A stretch of 64,000 bases of DNA from Catenulispora rubra (GTDB lineage Bacteria > Actinomycetota > Actinomycetes > Streptomycetales > Catenulisporaceae): assembly GCF_015356825.1 (NCBI RefSeq), contig NZ_JAACYW010000004.1:57132-121131 (forward strand), in the 5' to 3' direction. Within the stretch, counting starts at the first letter, position 1, and each line of letters starts with the position of its first letter. The notes below the pieces were generated by a model. It made no database searches, was not told the origin of the DNA, and saw only the letters and a list, made by a program, of their open reading frames with translations. The translations under genes were made by a program, and so were the position numbers. Below, one piece after another: positions 7,889-17,336 of the stretch.

Positions 7889-9283
7889 ATGTCCAACCAG
7901 CCGACTCGCCTGAACGGCAATCTCGGTCTGCTTTCCGTCGTCGCCTTCGGCGTCGCCTACATGGGGCTGCCGGTGGTGATCGCCACCTTCGGCGTGGTCG
8001 CCTCAGTCAGCGGGGGTGCCGCGCCGACCGCCTACCTCGTTGCGACGGCGGCCATGCTGCTGACTGGATTCAGCTACGCGAAAATGGCTCGCGTGCTGCC
8101 GAACTCCGGCTCGGTCTACACCTACGCCCGCAAGATGCTCGACAGCAGGGTCGGCTTCATCGCGGGTTGGATGATGCTTCTGGACTACCTGTTTCTGCCC
8201 ATGGTGGTCTGGCTGATCGGGGGCACCTACCTGAACGCCCAGTTCCCGCAGCTCCCGGTGTGGGCCTGGATCGCGATCACGGTGGCGGTCACCACTGCGA
8301 TCAACTCGGTCGGGATCACCGTGATCGATCGGGTCACCAAGATCCTGCTGTTGATGGTCATCGCAACCCTGTTGGTGATCGCCGTGCTCTGCGTGCGCTA
8401 CGTGAGCGCGGGACACGGTACCGGCAGTCCGGCCCACGCTCTCTGGAACCACGGGACATCGGTGTCGGCGATCACCTCGGGCGCGGCACTCGCCGCATTC
8501 TCGTTCCTCGGATTCGACGCGGTCAGCACGCTCAGCGAAGAGGCCCGAGACCCGCAGCGAACCATCCCGCGGGGCATCGTGCTCACCGTCCTCGCCGGCG
8601 GGACCGTCTTCGTCGTCCTGTCCTTCCTTCTGCAGTGGGTCCACCCGGGGGGCTCGTTCGCGGACGAATCATCCGCCGGGTATCTGCTCTCGGTCCAGAT
8701 AGGAGGAAAGACCTTCGCCGATGTCACCAACGTGATCACCTTGATCGGCGCGATGGTCTCGGGCGGTGTGGCCATTCAGGCCAGCACCAGCCGGCTGATG
8801 TTCGTGATGGGCCGCGATGGCGTGCTGCCGCGCGCCTTCTTCGGACGGCTTTCCGGCAAGGGCCGCATACCTCTGTTCAACGTGCTACTGGTCGGCGCAA
8901 TCGGCCTTGGAGGCACCGCCATGACCCTTTCCGACGCCACCTCATTCGTCAACTTCGGTGCCATCTTCGGCTTCACCCTGGTCAACGTGTGTGTGATCGC
9001 CTATGCCATCAGGCAACGGCACTCCGGTTTGCGACACTCGTCATGGTCCTACCTCGTGCTGCCCGCCGCGGCGGCTGCCGTGGATATCTACTTGCTCACC
9101 AAGCTGGACGACTCGGCACGCAACCTCGGTTTGGCCTGGCTTGCCATCGGGCTTGTCTACCTCGGCGTTCTCACCGGCGGGTTTCGCAGGCCGGCACCCG
9201 AGATCGGGGCCGACGAAGCACAAAACGGATCGGATGCATCATCTGCGCCGGGACTCACTGAAGGCGTCCCAACCGGGCCATGA
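7889..9283 (+). CDS. APC-superfamily amino acid/amine permease
   Basis: A 464-residue inner-membrane transporter with about 12 hydrophobic helices, starting at MSNQPTRLNG after GAGGAGA. The APC signature appears early: LGLLSVVAFGVAYMGLP, then SGGAAPTAYLVATA and SYAKMARVLPNSGSVYTY. FSFLGFDAVSTLSEEARDP in the middle is the conserved helix 6/loop of this family. It is closest in style to putrescine/amino-acid importers (PuuP-like) used in amine catabolism, which fits an amine oxidase 12 kb away. The tail (about 40 residues) is hydrophilic and low-complexity. The substrate is inferred only. Confidence 0.87.
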   Translation: MSNQPTRLNGNLGLLSVVAFGVAYMGLPVVIATFGVVASVSGGAAPTAYLVATAAMLLTGFSYAKMARVLPNSGSVYTYARKMLDSRVGFIAGWMMLLDYLFLPMVVWLIGGTYLNAQFPQLPVWAWIAITVAVTTAINSVGITVIDRVTKILLLMVIATLLVIAVLCVRYVSAGHGTGSPAHALWNHGTSVSAITSGAALAAFSFLGFDAVSTLSEEARDPQRTIPRGIVLTVLAGGTVFVVLSFLLQWVHPGGSFADESSAGYLLSVQIGGKTFADVTNVITLIGAMVSGGVAIQASTSRLMFVMGRDGVLPRAFFGRLSGKGRIPLFNVLLVGAIGLGGTAMTLSDATSFVNFGAIFGFTLVNVCVIAYAIRQRHSGLRHSSWSYLVLPAAAAAVDIYLLTKLDDSARNLGLAWLAIGLVYLGVLTGGFRRPAPEIGADEAQNGSDASSAPGLTEGVPTGP

Positions 9284-9586
9284 CGGTAGCCCGTTCGGGG
9301 GATGCCGCCTTCCCCGAGCGGCACCGCGACCTTTCTGGGCGCGCCAGCCGGACATGCGTGCAGCCTGCGGCGTGGTCGGCTGTGACCGCCAATTGAAACG
9401 GCGCGCAGCCCGCGCACAAACGCCGGGTGCCGTGGCCGCAAAGAAAGATCGCTCCGACCTCTTGACACGCGCGCCCATCATGATGAAACGTTGTCACACA
9501 ACAGCGTTTTATCACGTGCTCGGCGACCGGTCGGGACATCCGTGCCACGCAGCGCCGCGCATCCGCGATTTATGGGGAGTCTTCGC
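9284..9586. promoter_or_regulatory. Leader of the CocE-type hydrolase, possible promoter and dyad
   Basis: No gene is seen. TTGACA at 9462-9467 could be a -35 box, but no good -10 follows at 17 bases. From 9486 to 9509 there is an interrupted dyad, AAACG-TTGT-CAC-ACAA-CAG-CGTTT, about 80 bases before the hydrolase start. It could be an operator for a nearby regulator such as the TetR at 16620, but no second copy supports this. Confidence 0.3.
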
Positions 9587-11236
9587 GTGGAAATACATCG
9601 AGTCGTCGCCGAGCCCGTACCGGACACCGCCCGGCAGCACATGGTCCGGATGCGTGACGGGGTGCGTCTGGCGACCGACGTCTATCCGGTCCCGGACGCC
9701 GAGGGCCCGCTGCCGGCGGTCCTGGTGCGGCTGCCATACGACAAGAACAGCCGGTACGTCTTCATGGACAAGGTGGCCGAGCGGTTTACCGCCCGCGGCT
9801 ACGTGCTCGTCGTGCAGGACGTACGCGGAAAGTTCCGTTCGGAAGGCGAGACGCTGGCGTGGACCGGGGAGGTCAACGACGGCTACGACACCATCGACTG
9901 GGTCGTGAACCAGGAGTGGTCGAACGGGATCGTCGGCATGTTCGGCGACTCGTACTACGGGTTCACACAGTGGTCCGCGGTGGCCTCCGAGCATCCGGCG
10001 CTGCGGGCGATCGTGCCGCGCGTGACGTCGACCGACATCGCGCCGGGCCGCGAGCGCTCGGGGGATCCGTCGATCCGGCGGGTGCCGTGGCTGGAGGGCA
10101 CGTCCTATCTGGCCGGCTACTGGGTCGACAACGACAGCTACGAGTTCGAGCCCGACCTCTCGGTGCGGCCGCTGGTCGCGGCTTTCGAGGAGGTCTTCGA
10201 GGCGATCGGGGCGCGATCGAAGGGCTTCGACTTGATGGTGCCGAAGGGGATCGAACTGGACTCCTACAACGCGAAGCACCCCTATGACGCCCGGCCGGTT
10301 CCGGTGCTGCACTGCGTCGGCTGGTTCGACAACGTCGGCACGGCCCACATGTGGGACTACACGCAGCTTTCGATGCGGCCGGGATGGGACGCAGTGCAGT
10401 TCCTTTACGCCGACGCCACCGACCACGAGAACACGGCACTGGAGGACGCGCCGCTGGGCGCGGAGACCGACCACGCCGCCGATGAAGCGGCGCTCGAGCG
10501 GCTGCTCGACGGCTATACCGGCCCGGCCCTGGATTTCTTCGACGTCTTCCTCAAGGGCATTGCCGGCGTACAGACGCTGCCGCGGGTGCGCTGGAAACTC
10601 GGGCACGTCGGATGGCACACCGCCGAGCAGTGGCCCCCGACCGGGGCCCGGAGCGTCGAACTGCACCTCACCGACCTGAGTGCGGCGGCCGGAACCGTGC
10701 CCGGCGGACTCCTCACCGGCCAGGGTCCGGTGGCCGCAGGCAGCGTGCGGTGGCACTATGACCCCGACGACCTGGTGCCGTCGGCGGTCGCCAACACGTT
10801 CGATTTCCTGCGCACCTACCCCGACGAGCGCGCCACCGCCGACCGCGAAGACGTGCTGGTGTTCACCGGCGAGCCCGCCGCGGAGCCGCTGGATCTGGCC
10901 GGCCCCGTCGGGCTGCTGGTCGAAGTCTCCTCCACGGCGCCCACCTTCGACGTGTTCGCCAAACTCTTCGACGTCGCTCCGGACGGATCGACCCACATGA
11001 TCGTCCGTGGCGATGCGCAGGGCGAAGCAGTAGGCGGTGTCCTGCGGTTGGACCTCGGCCACACCGGTTATCGACTGCGGCCCGGGCATCGGCTCGCCCT
11101 CACCGTCACCAGCAGCGACTTCCCGCTGTATGTACCGAACTCCGGCAGCACGGAGAACCCGTGGCTGACCGTCGCACCCAAGCCCAGTACCCAGACCCTG
11201 CGCTCGGGCGTCCTGAACATCACCGTGCTGTCCTGA
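9587..11236 (+). CDS. CocE/NonD-family hydrolase (S15 type)
   Basis: A 549-residue serine hydrolase of the X-Pro dipeptidyl-peptidase/cocaine-esterase family. The alpha/beta-hydrolase domain (about 20-340) carries RMRDGVRLATDVYPV, VVQDVRGKFRSEGE and the nucleophile motif GDSYYGF (Ser122). DATDHENTAL holds the probable His region. The C-terminal jelly-roll PepX-C domain (about 350-545) ends LTVTSSDFPLYVPNSG. The GTG start is chosen for GGGGAG 7 bases upstream; there is no signal peptide, so it is cytoplasmic. The family cleaves esters or amides such as cocaine, cephalosporin esters and X-Pro peptides. It sits directly before the ABC importer genes, so it may act on the imported compound. Confidence 0.88.
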   Translation: MEIHRVVAEPVPDTARQHMVRMRDGVRLATDVYPVPDAEGPLPAVLVRLPYDKNSRYVFMDKVAERFTARGYVLVVQDVRGKFRSEGETLAWTGEVNDGYDTIDWVVNQEWSNGIVGMFGDSYYGFTQWSAVASEHPALRAIVPRVTSTDIAPGRERSGDPSIRRVPWLEGTSYLAGYWVDNDSYEFEPDLSVRPLVAAFEEVFEAIGARSKGFDLMVPKGIELDSYNAKHPYDARPVPVLHCVGWFDNVGTAHMWDYTQLSMRPGWDAVQFLYADATDHENTALEDAPLGAETDHAADEAALERLLDGYTGPALDFFDVFLKGIAGVQTLPRVRWKLGHVGWHTAEQWPPTGARSVELHLTDLSAAAGTVPGGLLTGQGPVAAGSVRWHYDPDDLVPSAVANTFDFLRTYPDERATADREDVLVFTGEPAAEPLDLAGPVGLLVEVSSTAPTFDVFAKLFDVAPDGSTHMIVRGDAQGEAVGGVLRLDLGHTGYRLRPGHRLALTVTSSDFPLYVPNSGSTENPWLTVAPKPSTQTLRSGVLNITVLS

Positions 11237-11316
11237 CGCCTCGCGCTCGCCGCAGCGACGGCCCCGGCTGCCGCTGTCATCCGATTCCCGCACCGCCTCC
11301 TCGAAGGAGAACCGCA

Positions 11317-12987
11317 GTGCCGAACACAACCCGCGTCCGCCTCGCCGCACTGGCTGCATTCGGCCTGCTCGCGACCGCTTCCGGATGCACCTCGAACCAT
11401 CACGCCCAGGGGCCGGGTTCCACCGCCCCGACGGCGGATTCCACGAAGCCGACGACCACGACACAGGCCGCCTCGGGTGTTTTGGATTCGATCACGTGGG
11501 CATTGCCGATGGGTGAGCCGACGACGCTGGATCCGGCCAAGTCCGGGGACTATTCGCCGAACACAGTCGAGGCCAACATGTGCGACTCCCTGCTGCGCGT
11601 CAAGCCGGACTACTCCTACGGTCCGGGCCTGGCCCAGAGCTGGAAGTGGTCGGACGACAAGACCCTGGTGTTGGAGATCCGACCTGACGTCACCTTCTGG
11701 GACGGCAACCCGCTGACCGCCGACGATGTCGCATTCAGCCTCAACCGGGAGATTGATCCAGCAAACCAGAGCGTGAACGCCCCCTATTTCGCATCCGTCG
11801 CGTCCATCGCGGCCACGGGGTCGCACGAGGTCACGCTGAAGTTCTCCCAGCCGGACGAATTGTTCTTCAAGGTGCTGTCCACTGAAGCCGGCGCGGTCAG
11901 TGAACAGGCGTACGTCAAGAAGCAGGGCGCGAACTACGGTCAGGCAGCCGGGGGCCTGATGTGCAGCGGCCCGTACGAGTTCGGATCCTGGTCGTCCGGG
12001 CAGTCGGTCACCATCACCGCGAATCCGCACTACTGGGACCCCACGCTGCAGCCGAAGATTCACCAGGTGCAGTTCAAGTTCGTTCCCGACGCCTCAGCCC
12101 TGTCCACGGGCCTGCTGTCCGGGCAGATCGACGGCTCGTACGAGGTGCCGCTGACGACGATGAAGGCGCTGGCGAACAGCAAGATCGGGACCCGGCACTA
12201 CGGGATCAGCACCCAGTCCACCGCGCTGGCGTTGGCCAACCCCGACACCCCGCTGGCCGACCAGCGGCTCGACCAGGCCCTGGCCCTGACCCTGGACGAC
12301 AACGCGCTGATCAAGGATGTCTACGGCGGGTCGGCGGCCATGCTGAAGACGGCCGTCCCGCCGACTGTGTGGCAGGGATCCGATCAGGCGTCGATCTACA
12401 AGCAGGGCTACGACGCCCTGCCCGACGTACCGGCCTCCCCCGACATCGCCAAGGCCAAGGCGCTGGTCGCCCAGGCCGCGCCCAGCCGCCGGACCTTCAC
12501 GGTCGCGATGGCCGCGGGCGACCAGGCGAGCCTGCAGCTGCTCACCTTCCTGCAGGCCGGCGCCAAGCAGATCGGCCTCGACTTCACGATCAAACAGTTC
12601 CAAGCGGTGGACTTCTCCAATCTCTTCTACGACGCCTCCAAGCGTGCCGGGCTGGACCTGGTCGTCGCCAACGGCTACGTCGAGGTGCCCGATCCGCTGG
12701 CCAGCGCGCCCGCGCTGGTCACCCCGGACGGAACGTTCAACTGGAACAAGTACAGCAACGACACCGTCACCTCGCTGCTGCGGCAGGCCCAGTCCAGCCT
12801 GGACCCGGCGAAGTCCGCGCAGCTGTTCGTCCAGGCTCAGGCGATCTACACCAAGGACATGCCCGGGATCTTCGACGCCGCACCGAACGAGCAGATGTTC
12901 ATGAACAAGCGGATCAGCGGCGCCCCGGCGTCGCTCGCCTACCTCAACATCCCGTGGGCCGCGATGATCGGCGGTACGGGCAAGTGA
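11317..12987 (+). CDS. Peptide/nickel-type ABC importer, solute-binding lipoprotein
   Basis: A 556-residue family-5 extracellular solute-binding protein (DppA/OppA/NikA type). GTG at 11317 follows GAAGGAGA. The signal peptide ends in the lipobox TASGC (Cys near residue 23), so it is anchored outside the membrane. SBP-5 motifs include LDPAKSGDYSPNTVEANMCDSL, GLAQSWKWSDDKTLVLEIRPDVTFWDG and LTADDVAFSLNR. It is the first of five translationally coupled importer genes; its stop overlaps the next start (GTGA). The ligand may be a peptide or a conjugated amide. Confidence 0.93.
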   Translation: MPNTTRVRLAALAAFGLLATASGCTSNHHAQGPGSTAPTADSTKPTTTTQAASGVLDSITWALPMGEPTTLDPAKSGDYSPNTVEANMCDSLLRVKPDYSYGPGLAQSWKWSDDKTLVLEIRPDVTFWDGNPLTADDVAFSLNREIDPANQSVNAPYFASVASIAATGSHEVTLKFSQPDELFFKVLSTEAGAVSEQAYVKKQGANYGQAAGGLMCSGPYEFGSWSSGQSVTITANPHYWDPTLQPKIHQVQFKFVPDASALSTGLLSGQIDGSYEVPLTTMKALANSKIGTRHYGISTQSTALALANPDTPLADQRLDQALALTLDDNALIKDVYGGSAAMLKTAVPPTVWQGSDQASIYKQGYDALPDVPASPDIAKAKALVAQAAPSRRTFTVAMAAGDQASLQLLTFLQAGAKQIGLDFTIKQFQAVDFSNLFYDASKRAGLDLVVANGYVEVPDPLASAPALVTPDGTFNWNKYSNDTVTSLLRQAQSSLDPAKSAQLFVQAQAIYTKDMPGIFDAAPNEQMFMNKRISGAPASLAYLNIPWAAMIGGTGK

Positions 12988-13934
12988 CACGGTTTCTGCT
13001 CGGCCGACTGGCGATGCTGGTCACCACGCTCGCCGTGGCCAGCGTGACCATCTACGGCGCGATGTTCCTGACGTCCGGGGATCCGGCGACACTGCTGGTG
13101 GGTGGCGGAAAGCCGCCGGCGCCGGCTGTGGTGGCCGCGATCCACAAGCAGTACCACCTGGACGACCCGTTCTTCTCCCGCTATTGGCGCTGGCTGACCG
13201 GTGCGCTGCATGGCGACTTCGGGATGTCGTTGGCTTACCGGGCTGATGTCAGCACCCTGATCTCAACGCGGATCGGCGACACTCTGCTGCTCGTCGGCTA
13301 CTCCGCCGTTCTGATCATCGTCATCGGGATCGTGGTGGGGACGGTCTCGGCGCTGCGCGGAGGTCTGGTGGATGCCGTCGCCACCGGCGTCTCAGCAGCG
13401 GCCATGGCGGTGCCGACGTTCGTCGTCGGAGCGGTGCTGGCGTTCGTGTTCGGGGTGAAGCTGGGCTGGTTCGACGCCTCGGGTGACGGCGGCGGCGGAT
13501 TCGGGGCGTTGATCCCGTCGTTCACGTTGCCCGCGATCGCTTTGGCGCTGTCCTGGGTCGGGTACGTCGCCCAGGTCACGCGGGCCGCGGTCGGCGCCGA
13601 ACTGCGCTCGGAGCACGTGGTCACCGCCGAGGCCCGCGGTCTGCCGCGCCCGGGCCTGATCCGCCGGCACGTGATGCGCAACGCCGCGGGCCCCATCTTC
13701 GCCATCTCCGGAGTCGCGGTGGCCGGGCTGATCGCCACCACGTCGGTGGTCGAGCAGACCTTCGGGATCAGCGGGATCGGATCGCTGCTGATCGAGGCGT
13801 CGGCCAAGCAGGACCTGGCGACCGTCCAGGCGGTCTCGCTGCTGATGGTCGCCGCGTTCATCGTCCTCAACACGGTCATCGACCTCGTCACAGCGATGCT
13901 CGACCCGCGGATCGCGACCGGGAGGACCCTGTGA
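12984..13934 (+). CDS. Peptide-type ABC importer, inner-membrane permease 1
   Basis: A 316-residue permease of the DppB/OppB type with about six membrane helices. N-terminal MTRFLLGRLAMLVTTLAVASV is the typical first helix, the periplasmic part follows with YHLDDPFFSRYWRWLTGALHGDFGMS, and the EAA-type loop near 200-225 reads VTAEARGLPRPGLIRRHVMRNA. The GTG start at 12984 overlaps the binding-protein stop and its own stop overlaps the next GTG by the same 4-base pattern, so the operon is tightly coupled. Confidence 0.92.
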   Translation: MTRFLLGRLAMLVTTLAVASVTIYGAMFLTSGDPATLLVGGGKPPAPAVVAAIHKQYHLDDPFFSRYWRWLTGALHGDFGMSLAYRADVSTLISTRIGDTLLLVGYSAVLIIVIGIVVGTVSALRGGLVDAVATGVSAAAMAVPTFVVGAVLAFVFGVKLGWFDASGDGGGGFGALIPSFTLPAIALALSWVGYVAQVTRAAVGAELRSEHVVTAEARGLPRPGLIRRHVMRNAAGPIFAISGVAVAGLIATTSVVEQTFGISGIGSLLIEASAKQDLATVQAVSLLMVAAFIVLNTVIDLVTAMLDPRIATGRTL

Positions 13935-14791
13935 GCGTCTATCAGATCACGTCGTCGCTGCGCGCCCGGACCCGCCGCAGGGTCGTCTCCGACCCGGTGA
14001 TGGCCGTGGCGGCTGTCGTTCTCGCCCTGGTCATCGCAGTCGCTGTGTTCGCGCCGCTGCTGGCGCCGTACGATCCGAACGCCGTCGACCCGATGAACGT
14101 CCTGTCCGGGCCCTCGGCGGCACACTGGCTCGGCACCGACGACACCGGCCGGGACATCCTGTCGCGGCTGCTGTACGGGAGCCGGCCCAGCCTGATCGCC
14201 CCGGCCGTGGTCGTCGTCGCCTCGACCGGAGCCGGAACGCTGCTCGCCGTGGCCGGCGCCTGGTGGGGCGGTTGGGCCGACCGGCTGGTCGGCGGGCTGC
14301 TGGACCTGGTGTTCTGCTTCCCCGGCCTGATCATGGCCGTGGTCGCGGCCGCCGTGTTCGGTCCCGGCCTGCCGGTGCCGGTCGCCGCGATCTCGATCGC
14401 GTACCTGCCGTTCCTGGCCCGCGTGCTGCGCGCGGCTGCGCAGAAGGAGTTGAGCCTTCCGTATATGGCGGCCCTCAAACTGCTGGGCCTTCCGACGCAT
14501 CGGATCTGGCTGCGGCATCTGCTGCCGAACCTCATGCCGGTCATCGTCGTCCAGGCCACCGTGACCTTCGGCTACGCGCTGCTGGACGTCGCCTCGATCT
14601 CCTTCATCGGGCTCGGGGCGCAGCCGCCGCAGGCCGAGTGGGGCCTGATGGTCTCCAGCGGCTACGCCCAGATCCTGTCCGGCCAGGCCGGACAGGTCAT
14701 CTTCGCCGGGGCCGCGATCGTGATCGTCGTCGTGGCGTGCAACCTGCTGGGATCCGGGCTGTCCCGGCGCCTGCTCGGGGAGGACCTGTGA
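13931..14791 (+). CDS. Peptide-type ABC importer, inner-membrane permease 2
   Basis: A 286-residue DppC/OppC-type permease. The N-terminal OppC segment has FAPLLAPYDPNAVDP and HWLGTDDTGRDILSRLLYGSR, the invariant LGTDxxGRD box. The EAA loop reads YMAALKLLGLPTHRIWLRHLLPNL, which contacts the ATPases. GTG start and stop both overlap the neighbouring genes by 4 bases. It pairs with permease 1 to form the membrane channel. Confidence 0.92.
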   Translation: MSVYQITSSLRARTRRRVVSDPVMAVAAVVLALVIAVAVFAPLLAPYDPNAVDPMNVLSGPSAAHWLGTDDTGRDILSRLLYGSRPSLIAPAVVVVASTGAGTLLAVAGAWWGGWADRLVGGLLDLVFCFPGLIMAVVAAAVFGPGLPVPVAAISIAYLPFLARVLRAAAQKELSLPYMAALKLLGLPTHRIWLRHLLPNLMPVIVVQATVTFGYALLDVASISFIGLGAQPPQAEWGLMVSSGYAQILSGQAGQVIFAGAAIVIVVVACNLLGSGLSRRLLGEDL

Positions 14792-15774
14792 ACCCGCCGC
14801 TGCTCGCCCTCGACCACTTCGGCCTGGACCTGCGTGTCGACGGCACGCTGCAGACCGTCGTCCACGACGTCTCCCTCACGATCGAGGCCGGTCAGGCGGT
14901 GGCGCTGGTCGGGGAGTCCGGATCCGGAAAGTCGCTGACCGCGCGCGCCGTGATCGGGTTGCTGCCACACGGCGCCCGCGCCCGCGGCAGCCTCCTGATC
15001 GACGGGGTGCCGCTGCCGCCGCCGCGCTCGACCGCGCTGCGCAGGCTGCGGGCGACCGAGATCGCGATGATCTTCCAGGACCCGCGAGCCCACATCAACC
15101 CCGTGCGCTCAGTCGGTGACTTCCTCACCGAGGGGCTCATCCGGACTCGCGGCGTCCGGCGCGCGGACGCGACGGCGACGGCGATCAAGCTGCTCGACGA
15201 GGTCGGCATCCACGACGCGGCCCGCCGAATGCGCCAGCACCCGCACGAGCTGTCCGGCGGCCTGCTGCAACGCGTGATGATCGCCGCCGCCCTGGCCGCC
15301 GAGCCGAAGCTGCTGCTGGCCGACGAACCGACCACCGCGCTGGACGTCACCACCCAGGCCGAAGTCATGGCGATCATCGACGAGGCGCGGGCCGGGCGCG
15401 GGCTGGCGATGCTGTTCATCAGCCACGACCTGCAGCTGGCCGCCGCCGTCTGCGACCGGGTCGCCGTGATGTACGCCGGTTCACTGGTCGAGGAGTTGCC
15501 CGCCGAGCGGCTGCACTCCGCCAGCACCCACCCCTATACCCGTGCCCTGCTGGCTTCGCGGCCCGCGCTGGGCGAGCGCGGGGAACTGCACGCGATCGCC
15601 GGACGGCCGCTGTCAGGGTTCGAGGTCGGCGACGGTTGCGCGTTCGCCGACCGCTGTCCACGGGCCCGCGACCGATGTCGCGTCGAGCGGCCCACGCCGA
15701 CCCCGATGGGCGACAGTCTCACGGCCTGCTTCTTCCCCCACGTCCCCGAATCCAGGCAGGCTTCCCGTGGCTGA
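14788..15774 (+). CDS. Peptide-type ABC importer, ATPase 1 (DppD-like)
   Basis: A 328-residue cytoplasmic ATPase. The Walker A motif GESGSGKS is near residue 45, the Q-loop is IFQDPRAHINP, the signature is LSGGLLQRV, Walker B is LLLADEPTTALD and the H-loop is FISHDLQ. The oligopeptide-transporter C-terminal extension carries four cysteines in CAFADRCPRARDRC...C, the usual Fe-S-type cluster motif of DppD/OppD subunits. Its GTG overlaps the permease stop. Confidence 0.93.
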   Translation: MNPPLLALDHFGLDLRVDGTLQTVVHDVSLTIEAGQAVALVGESGSGKSLTARAVIGLLPHGARARGSLLIDGVPLPPPRSTALRRLRATEIAMIFQDPRAHINPVRSVGDFLTEGLIRTRGVRRADATATAIKLLDEVGIHDAARRMRQHPHELSGGLLQRVMIAAALAAEPKLLLADEPTTALDVTTQAEVMAIIDEARAGRGLAMLFISHDLQLAAAVCDRVAVMYAGSLVEELPAERLHSASTHPYTRALLASRPALGERGELHAIAGRPLSGFEVGDGCAFADRCPRARDRCRVERPTPTPMGDSLTACFFPHVPESRQASRG

Positions 15775-16552
15775 ACCCGCCCTCAGTGTCCACGCGCTGG
15801 GCAAGACGTACGGCGATTTCACCGCCGTCGAGTCGGTGTCCTTCGACATCCAGGCCGGCGGATCACTCGCCCTCGTCGGTGAATCCGGCTCCGGCAAGAC
15901 CACCACGGCTCGGATGATCGCCGGGCTGGAACGGGCCACGACCGGCTCCTTCACCGTCGATGGCGCTCCGCCTGCCCGCAAGCTGGCAGAACGGGCTCGG
16001 CAGATCCAGATGGTGTTCCAGGACCCGTACTCCTCCCTGGACCGCCGGCAACGGGTCCGCTCCTGCCTGGCCGAGGCAGTGCAACTCCACAGCCCGGCCC
16101 GCGGGACCGCGCTACAGGCCCGCGTCGAGGAACTGCTGGACCTGGTCGGCCTGGACTCCCGCCAGGCCGACGCCCGGCCCGGCACCTTGTCCGGCGGGCA
16201 ACGCCAACGGGTCGCCATCGCCCGGGCGCTCGCCGCCGAGCCCAGGATCCTGATCCTGGACGAGGCGGTCGCCGCACTGGACGTGTCCATCCAGGCCCAG
16301 GTGCTGACCCTGTTGGCGAAACTCCGGGCCGCAGCCGGCGTCACCATGCTGTTCATCACCCACGACCTCGCGATCGTGCCCTATGTCTGCGACGACGTGC
16401 TGGTCATGTGCAAGGGGCGGATCGTCGAACGGGGAACCGTCGAACGTGTGCTCACCGACCCGGACGCACCGTACACCCGACGCCTCCTGGACGCCGTACC
16501 GCGGCCCGGCTGGCGCCCGAAGAGGGCGGACGCCCTGCACGACGTCATGTGA
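15767..16552 (+). CDS. Peptide-type ABC importer, ATPase 2 (DppF-like)
   Basis: A 261-residue ATPase pairing with ATPase 1. Walker A is GESGSGKT, the Q-loop is VFQDPYSSLDRRQ, the signature is LSGGQRQRV, Walker B is ILILDEAVAALD and the H-loop is FITHDL. It is shorter than most DppF proteins (about 320) because the cysteine-bearing C-terminal tail is absent. Walker B reads DEAVAALD where DEPTSALD is usual, still keeping the catalytic Glu. The GTG at 15767 overlaps the end of ATPase 1 by 8 bases. Confidence 0.92.
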   Translation: MAEPALSVHALGKTYGDFTAVESVSFDIQAGGSLALVGESGSGKTTTARMIAGLERATTGSFTVDGAPPARKLAERARQIQMVFQDPYSSLDRRQRVRSCLAEAVQLHSPARGTALQARVEELLDLVGLDSRQADARPGTLSGGQRQRVAIARALAAEPRILILDEAVAALDVSIQAQVLTLLAKLRAAAGVTMLFITHDLAIVPYVCDDVLVMCKGRIVERGTVERVLTDPDAPYTRRLLDAVPRPGWRPKRADALHDVM

Positions 16553-16619
16553 CAACATTGCATCATCAGCCTCTGCGGTCCCCGCCGGACCGCACCCGCT
16601 CGAACCGGGGGAACCTGAC

Positions 16620-17216
16620 ATGCCGATCGAAGTCGACGAGGACCGTCGGCTCGACGAGATCGCCGATGCCACCATCGCCATCGCTCAGGAGCGCGGCGTG
16701 AGCGCGGTTACCGTCCGCGCCGTCGCCGAACGCCTCGGTGGCTCCACCAGCGTCGTCACGAACTACATCCCCAATCGCCCCGCTCTGTTGATCAATGCGC
16801 TGCGCCATGTGGAGCGGGACTGGGAGACAGAGGCCAGCGAGGTGATAGCCGGCCTGACCGGCATCGAGCGGCTGCGCGCCTATGCTCGTTGGATGTGCAG
16901 CACCACCGCTGTCGACGAGGTGATGCGGCGCCTGCTGATGGAGTTCCTCAGCATCAACCCCGGCACCGCCCCGGAGGTCGAGCGGCTCCTGCCTCTTGAC
17001 GCGCGCGACGACCGCCGTGAGCTCGGCGAAATCGTCGCCGAAGCCGGCATTCAGGATCCGGAGGTCGCCGCCGACGTCCTGCACCTGCTCTTCCGCGGGT
17101 TCTGGCTGTCGTCTCTGGAGGATCCGGAATCCTGGCCGGGCGATGCGGGGGCGCGCGCCGCCGTCGCGGTCATCGATCAGTTCGCACGCACCCGGCCCGA
17201 TGTGCGGGCCGAATGA
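16620..17216 (+). CDS. TetR-family regulator
   Basis: A 198-residue regulator. The N-terminal helix-turn-helix (about 8-55) reads IAIAQERGVSAVTVRAVAERLGGSTSVVTNY; the remainder is the helical ligand/dimer domain with MCSTTAVDEVMRRLLMEF. A GGGGGAAC element lies before the ATG. It follows the ABC operon by 67 bases on the same strand and may be the operon's last gene and repressor. The effector is unknown. Confidence 0.87.
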   Translation: MPIEVDEDRRLDEIADATIAIAQERGVSAVTVRAVAERLGGSTSVVTNYIPNRPALLINALRHVERDWETEASEVIAGLTGIERLRAYARWMCSTTAVDEVMRRLLMEFLSINPGTAPEVERLLPLDARDDRRELGEIVAEAGIQDPEVAADVLHLLFRGFWLSSLEDPESWPGDAGARAAVAVIDQFARTRPDVRAE

Positions 17217-17251
17217 CGGCTGCCCATTCATTGCCAGTCGGTGTGACGGGA

Positions 17252-17293
17252 AACGGCGGGCTGCTGGTCATCAATGACCAGCAGCCCGCCGTT
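17252..17293. terminator. Bidirectional 19-bp perfect hairpin
   Basis: Bases 17252-17270 pair perfectly with 17275-17293 around the tetraloop TCAA. It lies between the convergent TetR gene (ending 17216) and amidase gene (ending 17337), so it can end both transcripts. Without a mismatch in 19 pairs it is the strongest hairpin I found in this part of the window. Confidence 0.8.
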
Positions 17294-17336
17294 CTGCTTG
17301 GCGATCCACAGGCGACGACGCCCGTCGGATCAAAGC

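Noticed and set aside
9512..11464. 650-codon minus-strand frame
   Set aside because: Mirror of the CocE-type hydrolase; no ribosome binding site, low-complexity composition.
11961..12983. Long in-frame extension before permease 1
   Set aside because: This stretch is a second frame of the solute-binding protein. The permease begins at GTG 12984 with a proper first helix.
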